Source of the DNA: Qipengyuania sediminis
GTDB lineage: Bacteria; Pseudomonadota; Alphaproteobacteria; Sphingomonadales; Sphingomonadaceae
Direction: 5' to 3'
Length of the DNA: 64,000 bases
NCBI RefSeq assembly: GCF_004358425.1
Contig: NZ_CP037948.1
Location: forward strand, 868,001-932,000
Positions 46,601-55,550 of the stretch are shown here, piece by piece (position 1 is the first letter of the stretch; the number at the start of each line of letters is the position of its first letter). A program made the position numbers and the translations under genes. Under the pieces are notes generated by a model, which worked only from the letters and a program-made list of their open reading frames with translations, was not told the DNA's origin and searched no databases.

Positions 46601-47103
46601 GCGAGATGGGGCTGGAGCCGAAGCGCGACCGGGTAAGCCCGCAGATCACCGTCGATGCGCCGATCATGATCCCGGAACCTTATGTGCCCGATCTCGCGGT
46701 GCGCATGGGCCTCTACCGGCGTCTCAACGACGCCGAGAACAAATCCGACCTTGATGCCCTCGCCGCAGAAATGATCGACCGCTTTGGCCCGCTTCCCGCC
46801 TCCGCTGCCAATCTCGTCAAGCTGCTCGAGATCAAGCAGCAGGCCGTCGCGGCGAACATCGCCAAGATCGATGTCGGCGCGGCGGGCACGCTCGTCACCT
46901 TCCACAACGACGAGTTCGCCGATCCGGCGGGCCTCATCGCCTATGTCGAGCGGCTGCAGGGCACCGCCAAGCTGCGCCCCGATATGAAGCTCGTCATCAC
47001 GCGCGCCTGGAAGGACCCTGCAAGCCGCCTCAACGGCTTGTTTCAGCTCACCAAGGGCTTATCGGGCATATTGGCACGCAGCGAGCGCAAGCAGGCGGCG
47101 TAA
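43618..47103 (+). CDS. mfd: Transcription-repair coupling factor
   Basis: A 1161-residue protein that removes stalled RNA polymerase and recruits UvrA. N-terminal UvrB-like part, RNA polymerase interaction domain (about 470-540, LGQGDLVVHSDHGIGRYLG), RecG-like translocase with Walker A GDVGFGKTEVALR and VDEEQRFGVTHKEKL, TATPIPRTLQMA, QLRGRVGRSKLRAYAY, and a C-terminal TRCF domain. Full length for the family. Only a weak ribosome site is visible before ATG 43618. Confidence 0.97.
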   Translation: MPDLSRILSADRPLTLASMARGAQPLVLADLARAAARRAVMVTPDEAAMRAVSDAARYFAPELEVIEFPAWDCLPYDRASPALSVSARRLAALHRLQKKGGGPQLIVTTINALTQRVLTPFRVRETVREFRPGMEIGRDSLAVLLRRQGYGRTDTVIDAGEFAIRGSIVDIYPSGLGQGLRLDFFGDELETLRTFDPGTQLTTGTLESHLLLPASEALLDEDSIRRFRTRYRELFGAAATQDPLYEAVSEGRRLAGMEHWLPLFEDKLATLFDHLGTGDVAVIDAAAIGAGEERLSDIADYFEQRRSTAGQAKGSYRPLPPDALYLSSDELARSLERWPVHRATGFAEPESARVIDFGFRSGRDFTPERARGDNVYPVLADHFRAVAKEGRRSLLAAYSTGSRARIASILEEAGVKVALAEDWQDALGKAAKGKVAALVLPLEASFANDEIELVTEQDLLGDRLVRRRKRKKDADAFLAELSALGQGDLVVHSDHGIGRYLGLEPITVGKSAHDCVMLEYAGGDKLFIPVENIDVLSRYGSSDQPVQLDRLGGEAWQRRRARMRERIREIANELLKTAAARALRKAPVLEAEDGPYGQFTDRFPWEETDDQDRAIADVLADLESGRPMDRLVCGDVGFGKTEVALRAAFVSAMGGKQVAVVAPTTLLARQHYENFAARFAGFPLKVGRLSRLVGAKEAKETREGLASGDIDVVIGTHAILSKQTAFKDLGLVIVDEEQRFGVTHKEKLKQLRADVHMLTLTATPIPRTLQMAMTGLRELSTIQTPPVDRLAVRTYVMEWDEMVVREALLREHHRGGQSFIVVPRISDMADLEDWLKKSVPEVKVIAAHGQMGPSEIEEKMSAFYEGRYDVLLSTTIVESGLDLPSANTIIIHRADRFGLAQLYQLRGRVGRSKLRAYAYLTTPADTALNEVAEKRLKVLGDLDSLGAGFQLASHDLDIRGAGNLLGDEQSGHIREVGFELYQSMLEDAILAAKAGEMGLEPKRDRVSPQITVDAPIMIPEPYVPDLAVRMGLYRRLNDAENKSDLDALAAEMIDRFGPLPASAANLVKLLEIKQQAVAANIAKIDVGAAGTLVTFHNDEFADPAGLIAYVERLQGTAKLRPDMKLVITRAWKDPASRLNGLFQLTKGLSGILARSERKQAA

Positions 47104-47117
47104 GCGGGGAGAGCGTT

Positions 47118-48173
47118 ATGGCAGTGGCGAGCGAGGAAATCCTTGAACCCGAGCTGCCGATCATCGACCCACATCATCACCTCTGGGACCTTCGTCCCCT
47201 CCTCCCCGCCTTCCCCGAGCCGCGCCACCCGTTCCTTGAGGCGATCGCGGGGGCGCCCTACTACGCCTTCGACGCGCTCCATGCCGACACGCACAGCGGC
47301 CACAACATCGTCGCGACCGTCTTCATGGAATGCGGGGCGTTCTATGACCCGGCGCGGGGCGAGGCCTTGAAGACCGTTGGCGAGATCGAGTTCGTCAATG
47401 GCGTCGCGGCGCAGGGGGCGAGCGGGCTCTATGGCGCCTATCGCCCCTGCGCTGGCATTATTGGTCATGCCGATCTGACGCTGGGCGACCGGGTGAAGCC
47501 GGTGATCGAGGCGCTGATCGCGGCGGGCTGCGGACGATTCCGGGGCATTCGGCATCACGGTGCTTGGGATGCCGATCCCAACGTGCTCGGCCCGCCGTTC
47601 CATGCCCCCGCCGGGCTTTATGCTTCGGAAGCCTTTCGCGCGGGTTTCGCCGCCTACGCGGGATACGGCCTCACCTTCGACGCCTGGCTGCTCGAGCCGC
47701 AGCTTGGCGATGTTCTGACGCTCGCACGCGCCTTTCCCGACCAGACGATCGTCCTCGACCACTGCGGCACCCCGCTCGGCATTGCGAGTTATGCCGGAAC
47801 CCTGCCCGATACCTTCGACCGCTGGCGAGCGAATATCCGCGCCATTGCCGAGTGTCCGAACGTCTCGGTCAAGCTCGGCGGGCTGGCGATGGCCTTCTGC
47901 GGGATGCCCACAGTGGGCCCGGCGGCTGGGCTGGGCTCCGAGGCGCTGGCCGAAATGTGGAAGCCGTATATCGAGACCTGCATCGAAGCCTTCGGGCCAA
48001 CCCGCGCGATGTTCGAGAGCAACTACCCGGTCGATCGCTGGGGCGCGAGCTATCCGGTTCTGTGGAATGCGTTCAAGCGCATCGCTGCGAGCGCTTCGGC
48101 CGACGAGAAACGCGCGCTGTTCGCCGGAACTGCCGCACAGGTTTACGGGATCGGACACGTCCTGACGGCCTGA
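47118..48173 (+). CDS. Amidohydrolase family protein (COG3618-like)
   Basis: A 351-residue TIM-barrel metal-dependent hydrolase. N-terminal PIIDPHHHLWDLRP is the amidohydrolase HxH motif; later motifs include FRGIRHHGAWD, IVLDHCGTPLG (His) and FESNYPVDRWG with the metal-binding Asp. Relatives include L-fuconolactonase and other lactonases, so a lactone or amide substrate is likely, though unidentified. Shine-Dalgarno GGGGAGA before the ATG; it starts 14 bases after mfd. Confidence 0.9.
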   Translation: MAVASEEILEPELPIIDPHHHLWDLRPLLPAFPEPRHPFLEAIAGAPYYAFDALHADTHSGHNIVATVFMECGAFYDPARGEALKTVGEIEFVNGVAAQGASGLYGAYRPCAGIIGHADLTLGDRVKPVIEALIAAGCGRFRGIRHHGAWDADPNVLGPPFHAPAGLYASEAFRAGFAAYAGYGLTFDAWLLEPQLGDVLTLARAFPDQTIVLDHCGTPLGIASYAGTLPDTFDRWRANIRAIAECPNVSVKLGGLAMAFCGMPTVGPAAGLGSEALAEMWKPYIETCIEAFGPTRAMFESNYPVDRWGASYPVLWNAFKRIAASASADEKRALFAGTAAQVYGIGHVLTA

Positions 48174-48240
48174 CCCCTCGACAAGCCCCGAGTGCCCCGA
48201 TAGCCGGGCAAAGCGTTTCTCTTTGCCACGGAGATTGCCG

Positions 48241-49209
48241 TTGCCCCTCCCCGCCCCTTTCGACCGGTTGCGCCTTCCCGTCATCGGCTCGCCACTGTTC
48301 ATCGTCTCGGGGCCGGAGCTGGTTATCGCGCAGTGCAAGGCGGGCATCGTCGGCAGTTTTCCGGCGCTCAATGCCCGTCCGCAGAGCGAGCTCGACGAGT
48401 GGATCCATCGCATCACCGAAGAACTGGCCGCACACAACCGCGCGCATCCCGAGCGTCCCGCCGCGCCTTTTGCGGTCAATCAGATCGTCCACAGGACCAA
48501 CGACCGGCTAGAAGCCGATATGGCGACCTGCGCGAAATGGCAGGTGCCGCTGATGATCACCTCGCTGGGCGCGCGCGAGGACATCTTCGCCGCGGTGCGC
48601 GGCTGGGGCGGGATCACCCTGCATGACGTCATCAACGACCGCTTCGCGCATAAAGCCATCGAGAAAGGCGCCGATGGCCTCATCCCGGTCGCGGCGGGGG
48701 CGGGAGGGCACGCCGGCGTGCTCAGCCCCTTCGCCTTGATGCAGGAAATCCGGGCCTGGTTCACCGGGCTCGTCGCGCTGTCGGGCTCGATCGGGCACGG
48801 GCGCTCGATCCTCGCGGCGCAAGCGCTGGGGGCCGACTTCGCCTATATCGGCAGCCCCTGGATCGCGGCGACCGAGGCCAATGCGCCTGAAGCTTACAAG
48901 CAGGGGATCGTCAGCGGCAGCGCGGAGGGGATCGTCTACACCAATCTCTTCACCGGCGTGCACGGCAATTACCTTCGCTCCAGTATCGAAGCCGCAGGGA
49001 TGGACCCCGAAAACCTGCCGCAAAGCGATCCCAGCAAGATGAACTTCGGCAGCGGCGGCAATACCAAGGCCAAGGCCTGGAAAGACATCTGGGGTTCGGG
49101 CCAGGGCATCGGCACGGTCACCGAAAGCGCGCCGGTAAAAGCCACCGTGGCCAGATTGGAGGCGGAGTACCGCGCCGCACGGGAGGAACTAGCGGCGCGG
49201 ACAGCCTAG
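48241..49209 (+). CDS. Nitronate monooxygenase (NMO) family flavoprotein
   Basis: A 322-residue FMN-dependent TIM-barrel enzyme of the nitronate monooxygenase/2-nitropropane dioxygenase type. Motifs: GSPLFIVSGPELVIAQ, the FMN-phosphate/active-site motif AGAGGHAG (His), and ALGADFAYIGSPWIA. Oxidises alkyl nitronates or related propionate 3-nitronate; the physiological substrate is unknown. TTG start at 48241 chosen because CGGAG lies 7 bases upstream; an in-frame TTG at 48223 is possible. It ends in a CTAG shared with the convergent EF-hand gene. Confidence 0.9.
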   Translation: MPLPAPFDRLRLPVIGSPLFIVSGPELVIAQCKAGIVGSFPALNARPQSELDEWIHRITEELAAHNRAHPERPAAPFAVNQIVHRTNDRLEADMATCAKWQVPLMITSLGAREDIFAAVRGWGGITLHDVINDRFAHKAIEKGADGLIPVAAGAGGHAGVLSPFALMQEIRAWFTGLVALSGSIGHGRSILAAQALGADFAYIGSPWIAATEANAPEAYKQGIVSGSAEGIVYTNLFTGVHGNYLRSSIEAAGMDPENLPQSDPSKMNFGSGGNTKAKAWKDIWGSGQGIGTVTESAPVKATVARLEAEYRAAREELAARTA

Positions 49210-49664
49210 CACCGGCAGGCCGGCCTGGCGCTGCGTTTCGGCTTGGTTCGCGCGAATTCGGCCGGGTTCAGCACGGCATTACCATCGCGGTCAGCGCCTT
49301 CGAAGCGGGTGACAGTCGCGACCGCCCATTCTTCGAAGGTCAGCAGGTTGTTTCGGTCCTTGTCGAGCCGGCGGAACGCCTCCGTACGGGTCGAGAGCAT
49401 CTCGTTACGGCTGATCTCGCCATCCCGGTCGCGGTCGTAACGGCCGAAGCGCTGCTGCTCTCGGGTGAGCTCGGTCGCTTCGGGCGGTGGGGGGCCCGTC
49501 AGCCCGGCGGGATCGGCGGTGGGGATGTCGGTTGCGTCGGGTGTCGCAACGACAGGCTGCGGCGGCGGGGCCCCACGTTCGACTTCGGCGCGGCCTTCCC
49601 ACCAGAACAGACCGATCGCGACCATGACCAGCGCGGCGAGCGCACCCGTAACCATGCGGTTCAT
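49206..49664 (-). CDS. EF-hand calcium-binding membrane-anchored protein
   Basis: A 152-residue protein: N-terminal membrane segment (about 4-21), Pro-rich linker (about 33-62), then EF-hand loops DRDRDGEISRNE, DKDRNNLLTFEE and DRDGNAVLNPAE. The first and third loops fit the calcium-binding consensus well; the second less so. Anchored in the inner membrane facing the periplasm, so probably a periplasmic calcium-binding protein. No partner is indicated. Confidence 0.88.
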   Translation of the reverse strand: MNRMVTGALAALVMVAIGLFWWEGRAEVERGAPPPQPVVATPDATDIPTADPAGLTGPPPPEATELTREQQRFGRYDRDRDGEISRNEMLSTRTEAFRRLDKDRNNLLTFEEWAVATVTRFEGADRDGNAVLNPAEFARTKPKRSARPACRC

Positions 49665-49693
49665 GCCACTGTCCTCCCTTGCAGAGTTCTAGC

Positions 49694-50335
49694 TCACCGC
49701 CCTAGAATTCCAAGCCGCATGGCCACGAAGGGGCTGGCCCGGTCCCCCAGTAGCAATGGCGATCCGCGCAGCGCCGCGCGCCGCGCGAGACCGTCGAGTA
49801 CCGTGAGCGGGCGCAGCGCCGCGGGCAGCTTTCGCCGCCCGCTCGCGCGTGCGAGGTCGTAGAGCGCTTCGGGGGCGGCGCTTCGCGCTGCGAGCGTCAG
49901 CGCGCTCCACGGCAGCCCCGCTTCCTCGATCGACGCAGGAGCTACCTGTGCGCAGGCAGCAAACGCGCGTTCACGCCCTGCAGCCAAAGCTCGCGGCGCG
50001 GCGATTGCCCCCCCTTCCCCCACGGCCACCTGCTCCCATGCGTCGACGAGGCCGACGAGCGGTGCGGCTCCGCCGGTCCAAACCCGCGAGAGCAGGGCGA
50101 TTACCGGATGCTCCCCGCTCGCAAGGTCCGCCGTCCGGTCCCGCCACCAGGCCAGCTTCATCTGCGCCAGCAACGGCTCGCGCGCGCCGAGGACAAGGCG
50201 CTGCATTCTCGCGTCAAGCGCCAGCACGGCATGGTATTTCGCCCGCGCGCTCGCCGGCGCGTAGGCCAGCGCGAGACGCTCCGCTTCGCCAAGCCGCGGT
50301 AGCGTTCGCTGCTCTCCGCTCACAGGCCTGAACAC
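49694..50335 (-). CDS. Short squalene/phytoene synthase-like protein
   Basis: A 213-residue protein with the pattern LALAYAPASARAKYHAVLALDARMQRLV and PLLAQMKLAWWRD, as in short squalene/phytoene-synthase-family proteins annotated in sphingomonads. Typical enzymes are about 270-350 residues and carry two DxxxD motifs; neither is evident here, so catalysis is doubtful. GTG start at 50333-50335, or a second GTG 12 bases further in. Divergent from the tad-like genes. Confidence 0.65.
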   Translation of the reverse strand: MFRPVSGEQRTLPRLGEAERLALAYAPASARAKYHAVLALDARMQRLVLGAREPLLAQMKLAWWRDRTADLASGEHPVIALLSRVWTGGAAPLVGLVDAWEQVAVGEGGAIAAPRALAAGRERAFAACAQVAPASIEEAGLPWSALTLAARSAAPEALYDLARASGRRKLPAALRPLTVLDGLARRAALRGSPLLLGDRASPFVAMRLGILGR

Positions 50336-50400
50336 GTCAAAAGCGGACTTTCCGGACCGTTAACCAAACCCCTGAAACTTTCGTTCGCCATGGTGCGCCT

Positions 50401-52812
50401 ATGGGCTGTCCCATGGGTAACCGGCGGGCAAGTGAGATGGCGTATACCGACACCACGCGCCTCGTCCTGTGGCGCGGCGGCACCATGGCGCGCCTTGCCC
50501 GGGACGAAGCGGGTAACACACTGGCGCTCGCGACCGCGGGGATCATGGCGGTGATGGGCATGGTCGGCGGCGCGGTCGACATGAGCCGCAGCTATATGGT
50601 GCAGAGCCGATTGCAGCAGGCCTGCGACGCCGGCGCGCTCGCAGCGCGCAAGGCGATGGCGGGAGAGACCCTGACCAACGCCAACAAAGCCGTCGGCTAT
50701 CGTTACTTCGATTTCAACTTTCCCGCCGGCACGCTGGGTGCCGAGCTGGTGTCGCGAACCTATACCCAGCCCACCAGCCTCGCCGGTACGCCGCAGGCGA
50801 TCGTGAACGGCACCGTGGTCGCGAACGTGCCCACCACCATCATGCGCGCTTTCGGCAACGCGAACGTGCCGCTGACGATCAATTGTTCGTCCAAGATGGA
50901 GGTGCAGAGCGCGGATGTCGCCATGGTGCTCGACATCACCGGGTCGATGGGCACCGATATGCGTATCAACAGCACCGGGACTGCGACGGAAGACCGGATC
51001 TCGGCGCTCCACAAGGCGGTGCGGGCGTTCTACACCGCACTCGGCCCCGGGCGCGCAGGGGGCGATCTCAGCAAGGGGCGGATCCGCTACGGCATCGTGC
51101 CCTACGGCGTGGTCGTCAACGTCGGCCATCTGCTCAGCCACGATCAGATGGTGAGCAGCTGGACCTATCAAAGCCGCGAAGCGGTCTCGGGAACGCTGTA
51201 CGGATGGGAGCTGGACGACGACGAGAACGAGTCATCGATCACCTACACCGCTTGGTCGGCCTTTACGACGGCCGATCTTAACGAGACCCTGAACGCCGCT
51301 TCCTACAACGGCTGGACCGATACGAGCGGCACGGGGAATGAAAGCTATGTCGGGCTCGACGGAGTGACCCGCACGCTCGCCAGGACCATTGCGGGCCAGA
51401 CCAGCACGACCTGCAATACCGCCACAAACAACGACTATTCGGGCGGGACCGGCATCAAGATGGTCAGCCTGGTCAGCGCGACGAGTCCGACCAACGTCAC
51501 GTCTCCCGCCGAGGTGGCCCCCGTCTACCCAAGCGGGACGCGCACCAAGAACTATTCCGAGCGGCGCGATTGGAGCGTGCGCGGCTGGCGCTACGAATGG
51601 CGATCCAATACCTGCCGCCTGCGCTGGGCGAACGGGCGTACCAGCGGCCCCGACACCCGGATGCGCCAGACCCGTACCGGCACCTCCACCCACGAGATCG
51701 ACTGGACCTCCTATACCGGAGTCAATTACGTCTACGGGACGCGCACTTTCGATGTCTCGGCGATCAAGGGCCTCTTGGGCGCCTGGAACAGTTCGATCAC
51801 GCTCCCCGCACTTAATCGTACGGGTACGAGCACCCGGTACGAGGGTGTCAAGCTGTCGGGCAGCCTCACGGGCACGGACGTCTACACGGGTGGAACGATC
51901 GCGAGCCAGGCGGTGACCTGGCGCGGCTGCATCGAAGAGCGCGCGACCGTCAATACCATCGACGGCTCCACGCTGCTGACCGCGATCCCTACCGGCGCCA
52001 AGGACCTCGACAGCACCCTGCTCGCCGTCCCGTCGGACGATACCACGCGCTGGCGGCCGTGGCTCTGGAACGCGGTCTTCAACCCCAGCAATGGCGCTAT
52101 GCCCACCGACAGCGACGAGTGCGGCCCGCCAGCGCTGCGGCTGCAGGAGATCGCGAATTACGATACGACCATCCTCAGCTCGAACTATCCCGACTTGTTC
52201 GACGCGGCGTCGGGCGGCGCAGTCTCGCACTACTATCCCTACACCACCAGCCTGTGGCCAGGTACTGCGCCCGCGGCGGAGCGGTCGAAGAACCTCTTCA
52301 CCCTGCGCAATTATATCGATCGGATCGATGTCGCATCGGGCAATCTCACTGATGGCACCCTCCACGATGCGGGTTTCATGTGGGGCCTCCATCTTGTTTC
52401 GGGGGACGGCATGTTCGCGGCCGACAACCCCGATCGCTTCAATGGCCAGGTGGTCAACCGCAATATCGTCTTCATGACGGACGGCGAGATGAACCCGGGC
52501 GAGGAGCGCTACGTCTTCAGCGGCTACAACCAGCGCGACGCGCGCCTTGCTCCCGCAAGCACGACCAACAGCCAGATGATCGCCATCGAAAACCGTCGGC
52601 TGCGTATCCAGTGCGAAGCGGCGAAGCGGCAGGGTATTACCGTCTGGGTGGTTGCCATCACCAGCACCGACACCACGCTGGACGAATACGACGACTTGCG
52701 CGCCTGTGCGAGCTCGCCGGGTAACTTCAAGGCGGCAGCCACTACGGAGGAGCTGGTTGCCAGCTTCACGACGATCGCCAACAGCATCGGCGGGCTGAGG
52801 ATCGCGACATGA
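50401..52812 (+). CDS. TadG-like pilus assembly protein with von Willebrand A domain
   Basis: An 803-residue protein. A basic N-terminus, a single membrane helix (about 36-58, TLALATAGIMAVMGMVGGAVD), Flp/TadG-like pseudopilin region (SYMVQSRLQQACDAGALAARKAM), and a large vWA-type domain: MVLDITGSMGTDM (MIDAS), later FMTDGEMNPGEERY. Only TadG/TadE genes are here; Tad secretion ATPases are not in the window. The start is uncertain: ATG at 50401, 50437 or 50485, the last giving the family-typical MARLARDEAG. A MIDAS suggests ligand or surface adhesion. Confidence 0.88.
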   Translation: MGCPMGNRRASEMAYTDTTRLVLWRGGTMARLARDEAGNTLALATAGIMAVMGMVGGAVDMSRSYMVQSRLQQACDAGALAARKAMAGETLTNANKAVGYRYFDFNFPAGTLGAELVSRTYTQPTSLAGTPQAIVNGTVVANVPTTIMRAFGNANVPLTINCSSKMEVQSADVAMVLDITGSMGTDMRINSTGTATEDRISALHKAVRAFYTALGPGRAGGDLSKGRIRYGIVPYGVVVNVGHLLSHDQMVSSWTYQSREAVSGTLYGWELDDDENESSITYTAWSAFTTADLNETLNAASYNGWTDTSGTGNESYVGLDGVTRTLARTIAGQTSTTCNTATNNDYSGGTGIKMVSLVSATSPTNVTSPAEVAPVYPSGTRTKNYSERRDWSVRGWRYEWRSNTCRLRWANGRTSGPDTRMRQTRTGTSTHEIDWTSYTGVNYVYGTRTFDVSAIKGLLGAWNSSITLPALNRTGTSTRYEGVKLSGSLTGTDVYTGGTIASQAVTWRGCIEERATVNTIDGSTLLTAIPTGAKDLDSTLLAVPSDDTTRWRPWLWNAVFNPSNGAMPTDSDECGPPALRLQEIANYDTTILSSNYPDLFDAASGGAVSHYYPYTTSLWPGTAPAAERSKNLFTLRNYIDRIDVASGNLTDGTLHDAGFMWGLHLVSGDGMFAADNPDRFNGQVVNRNIVFMTDGEMNPGEERYVFSGYNQRDARLAPASTTNSQMIAIENRRLRIQCEAAKRQGITVWVVAITSTDTTLDEYDDLRACASSPGNFKAAATTEELVASFTTIANSIGGLRIAT

Positions 52813-53420
52813 GGGGCCTTGTCGCACGCCTTCGCCAGCTGCGCGCCGATCGCGAAGGCGCAACGCTGATGGAGTTCGGCTTCGTCGCGCCGGTCATGAT
52901 CCTCATGCTCATGGCAGGGTTCGAGACCGGTTACGGCATCTATCTGAAAACCGTTGCGGCGGGCACTTTGGAGGCGCGGGCACGCTCGGCCTCGCTCGAA
53001 GGCGCCACCGAATCGCAATTCGATAGCGAGGTACGGCGCTCGATGATGAACATCATGCCGGCCTATGCGCGCAGCAACGACAACATCACTCTCTCCAAGC
53101 GCAATTACACCGATTACTCGCGGATCGACGCGCCCGAGAAGATCACCACCGACGTCGACGGCGACGGTATCCTCGATGTCGGCGACTGCTGGCTGGACGA
53201 GGATTTCAACGACACCTTCGGCACCAACGAAGGCGCGAGCGGGCTTGGCGGACCGGACGACGGCGTGTTCTACTCAGTCACGATCTCCTTCCCGCGCATG
53301 TTCCCCATGGTTTCGATGATGGGACTGTCGGAAAACGTTTCCGTGACGGTGCGCACGCTCGTCATCAACCAGCCCTTCGGCACGCAGCTCGAACGGCCGA
53401 CGAAGTGCCGCGAGGTATGA
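52809..53420 (+). CDS. TadE-like pseudopilin protein (first)
   Basis: A 203-residue protein with the TadE pattern: basic start, DREGATLMEFGFVAPVMILMLMAGFETGYGIYL (Glu-containing pilin-like helix, about 18-45), then a soluble domain with an Asp-rich stretch (DVDGDGILDVGDC) that could bind calcium. The ATG overlaps the preceding stop as ATGA. It probably forms a pseudopilus or envelope complex with its two neighbours. Confidence 0.88.
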   Translation: MRGLVARLRQLRADREGATLMEFGFVAPVMILMLMAGFETGYGIYLKTVAAGTLEARARSASLEGATESQFDSEVRRSMMNIMPAYARSNDNITLSKRNYTDYSRIDAPEKITTDVDGDGILDVGDCWLDEDFNDTFGTNEGASGLGGPDDGVFYSVTISFPRMFPMVSMMGLSENVSVTVRTLVINQPFGTQLERPTKCREV

Positions 53421-54109
53421 GCCTTGCCCTGCCGGCAGTCCTGAGCCGTTTAGCGCGTGATCTGCGCCACGATAGGCGCGGGCTCGCGCTGACCGAATTC
53501 GCGATGTCGCTTCCCATTCTGGGGCTGCTGTGCGTCACTGGGATCGAGTTCGCGAATTACGCGCGCGCGTGCATGAATCTCAGCCAGATGGCGCTTTCCG
53601 CCGCGGACAATGCGGGCCGCATCCAGGACCGCATCGACGAGGCGGATGTCGACTCGATATTCATCGGCACGCGGAACGCAGGCGAAGGCATTCGCTTCGG
53701 CGCCAACGGGCGGATCATCATGTCGATGGTCGAAGTGAACGGCCAGCCGGCGCCCAACACCGGACAGAAGATTACCTGGCAGCGCTGTTATGGCGCGAAG
53801 AACATCGCCTCCACCCACGGCGCGGCGGGGGACGGGGCCACCAATGCTACCCTGGTCGCGGGCGTGGGGACGAAGCCGACGAACAGGATCACCGCCGAGG
53901 CCGGCACCGGTGTCATGTTCGTAGAGATCGTGTACGACTACCAGCCGCTGTTCCCCGTCACCGGCTTCATGATCGATGGCCTGAAAGCGAATGCGCTACG
54001 CTACACCGCGGCCTTTCCCGTGCGCGAGCGTGCCGACAACGCTCTCACAAACGGATTTTCCTTCACGGACGCTCAGAAACGGCTTTGCACGCACTTCAAC
54101 GCCACCTAG
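53417..54109 (+). CDS. TadE-like pseudopilin protein (second)
   Basis: A 230-residue protein similar in layout to its neighbour: HDRRGLALTEFAMSLPILGLLCVTGIEFANY helix (about 21-50), then a soluble domain with GAGDGATN-like low-complexity and an end rich in polar residues. The ATG at 53417 overlaps the previous stop as ATGA. The three genes form one unit, with pdhB convergent downstream. Confidence 0.87.
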   Translation: MSLALPAVLSRLARDLRHDRRGLALTEFAMSLPILGLLCVTGIEFANYARACMNLSQMALSAADNAGRIQDRIDEADVDSIFIGTRNAGEGIRFGANGRIIMSMVEVNGQPAPNTGQKITWQRCYGAKNIASTHGAAGDGATNATLVAGVGTKPTNRITAEAGTGVMFVEIVYDYQPLFPVTGFMIDGLKANALRYTAAFPVRERADNALTNGFSFTDAQKRLCTHFNAT

Positions 54110-54122
54110 GCCTATAGGCTCA

Positions 54123-55550
54123 TCAGTCGCGGTAACAGACCTTGCGCACCGCCTGCACTATGCGATCGGCGTCGATCAGTGCGGCCTTCTCCAGATTGGC
54201 GGCATAAGGCAATGGCACGTCCTCGTCGGTGACCCGCAGTACGGGCGCATCCAGGTGATCGAAGCCTTCCTCCATGCAGATCGCCATCACTTCCGATGCG
54301 ATTGAGCAAACCGGCCAGCCTTCCTCCGCGATGACGAGCCGGTTGGTCTTTGCAAGGCTCGTCAGGATGGCCTGCTTGTCCAGGGGACGAAGCGTGCGAA
54401 GGTCTATGACCTCCACCCCTATTCCCTCGCCCGCCAGGGTCTCGGCAGCTTCCAGCGCCAGGCCGACCGCGATCGAATAGGCGACGATGGTCACGTCCGC
54501 GCCCTCGCGTACGATCCGCGCTTTGCCGATGGGAAGAACCCAGTCGCCACTGTCCGGAACCTCGAAGCTGCGGCCGTAGACGAGCTCGTTCTCTAGGAAA
54601 ATGACGGGGTCTTCGCTGCGGATCGCTGCTTTCAAAAGCCCTTTGCAATCTGCTGCGTCATAAGGCGCGATGACGATGAGGCCCGGGACGCTGGCATACC
54701 ATGGGCCGAAGTTCTGGCTGTGCTGTGCGCCCACCCGGCTGGCGGCCGCATTGGGGCCGCGGAACACGATCGGACAGCGCATCTGACCGCCGCTCATGTA
54801 ATTGGTCTTGGCCGCGGAATTGACGATGTGGTCGATCGCCTGAAGCGCGAAGTTGAAGGTCATGAACTCGACGATGGGGCGCAAACCCCCCATCGCCGCG
54901 CCCGCGCCGATGCCCGCAAAGCCGTATTCGGTGATGGGCGTATCGATCACTCGCTTGGGCCCGAACTCGTCGAGCAGACCCTGCGTCACCTTGTAGGCGC
55001 CCTGGTACTGCGCGACTTCCTCGCCCATCACGAAGACACGCTCGTCCGCGCGCATTTCCTCCGCCATCGCATCGCGCAGCGCCTCGCGGACGGTCACGGC
55101 CTTCACGGTGGCGGGGGCACGTTCCGGAGCGGGTGCCGGTTGTGACTGAACGCCCGTGGCGGACCCATCCGAGGGGGTTTGCAGGTCGGGTTCACCGCCC
55201 AAAGCGATTGTCGCAGCGCTTTCCTGCGCCCCCGCGGAGGCGGGCGATCCGGTGTTGGATGTGCTGTCGCCCGAGACGCCTTGTTGCGGGGGCTTTGCGT
55301 CTTGGTTTCCCTCCCCCGCCATCGTCGCGATGACGGTGCCGACCTTCACCCCTTCGGTCCCTTCCGGCACCAGGATCGCGCCGAGCGTGCCCTCGTCGAC
55401 CGCTTCGAACTCCATCGTCGCCTTGTCGGTCTCGATCTCCGCGATGATATCTCCGGCCGCGATGGTGTCGCCTTCCTTCTTGAGCCAGCGCGCGAGCGTC
55501 CCTTCCTCCATGGTCGGTGAAAGCGCCGGCATCTTCAGTTCAAGCGCCAT
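54123..55550 (-). CDS. pdhB: Pyruvate dehydrogenase E1 beta with N-terminal lipoyl domain
   Basis: A 475-residue subunit: an N-terminal lipoyl domain (1-80; lipoyl lysine in [12 protein letters not shown]), a Pro/Ala/Ser-rich linker (about 80-145), then E1 beta ([61 protein letters not shown]). The lipoyl-E1beta fusion is typical of alphaproteobacterial PDH. Start ATG 55548-55550 shares one base with the pdhA stop (TGATG). The linker is GC-biased and repetitive. Confidence 0.96.
   Translation of the reverse strand: MALELKMPALSPTMEEGTLARWLKKEGDTIAAGDIIAEIETDKATMEFEAVDEGTLGAILVPEGTEGVKVGTVIATMAGEGNQDAKPPQQGVSGDSTSNTGSPASAGAQESAATIALGGEPDLQTPSDGSATGVQSQPAPAPERAPATVKAVTVREALRDAMAEEMRADERVFVMGEEVAQYQGAYKVTQGLLDEFGPKRVIDTPITEYGFAGIGAGAAMGGLRPIVEFMTFNFALQAIDHIVNSAAKTNYMSGGQMRCPIVFRGPNAAASRVGAQHSQNFGPWYASVPGLIVIAPYDAADCKGLLKAAIRSEDPVIFLENELVYGRSFEVPDSGDWVLPIGKARIVREGADVTIVAYSIAVGLALEAAETLAGEGIGVEVIDLRTLRPLDKQAILTSLAKTNRLVIAEEGWPVCSIASEVMAICMEEGFDHLDAPVLRVTDEDVPLPYAANLEKAALIDADRIVQAVRKVCYRD

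Noticed and set aside
51232..52863. Minus-strand frame of 543 codons
   Set aside because: Antisense to the TadG-like gene, whose protein has recognisable motifs.
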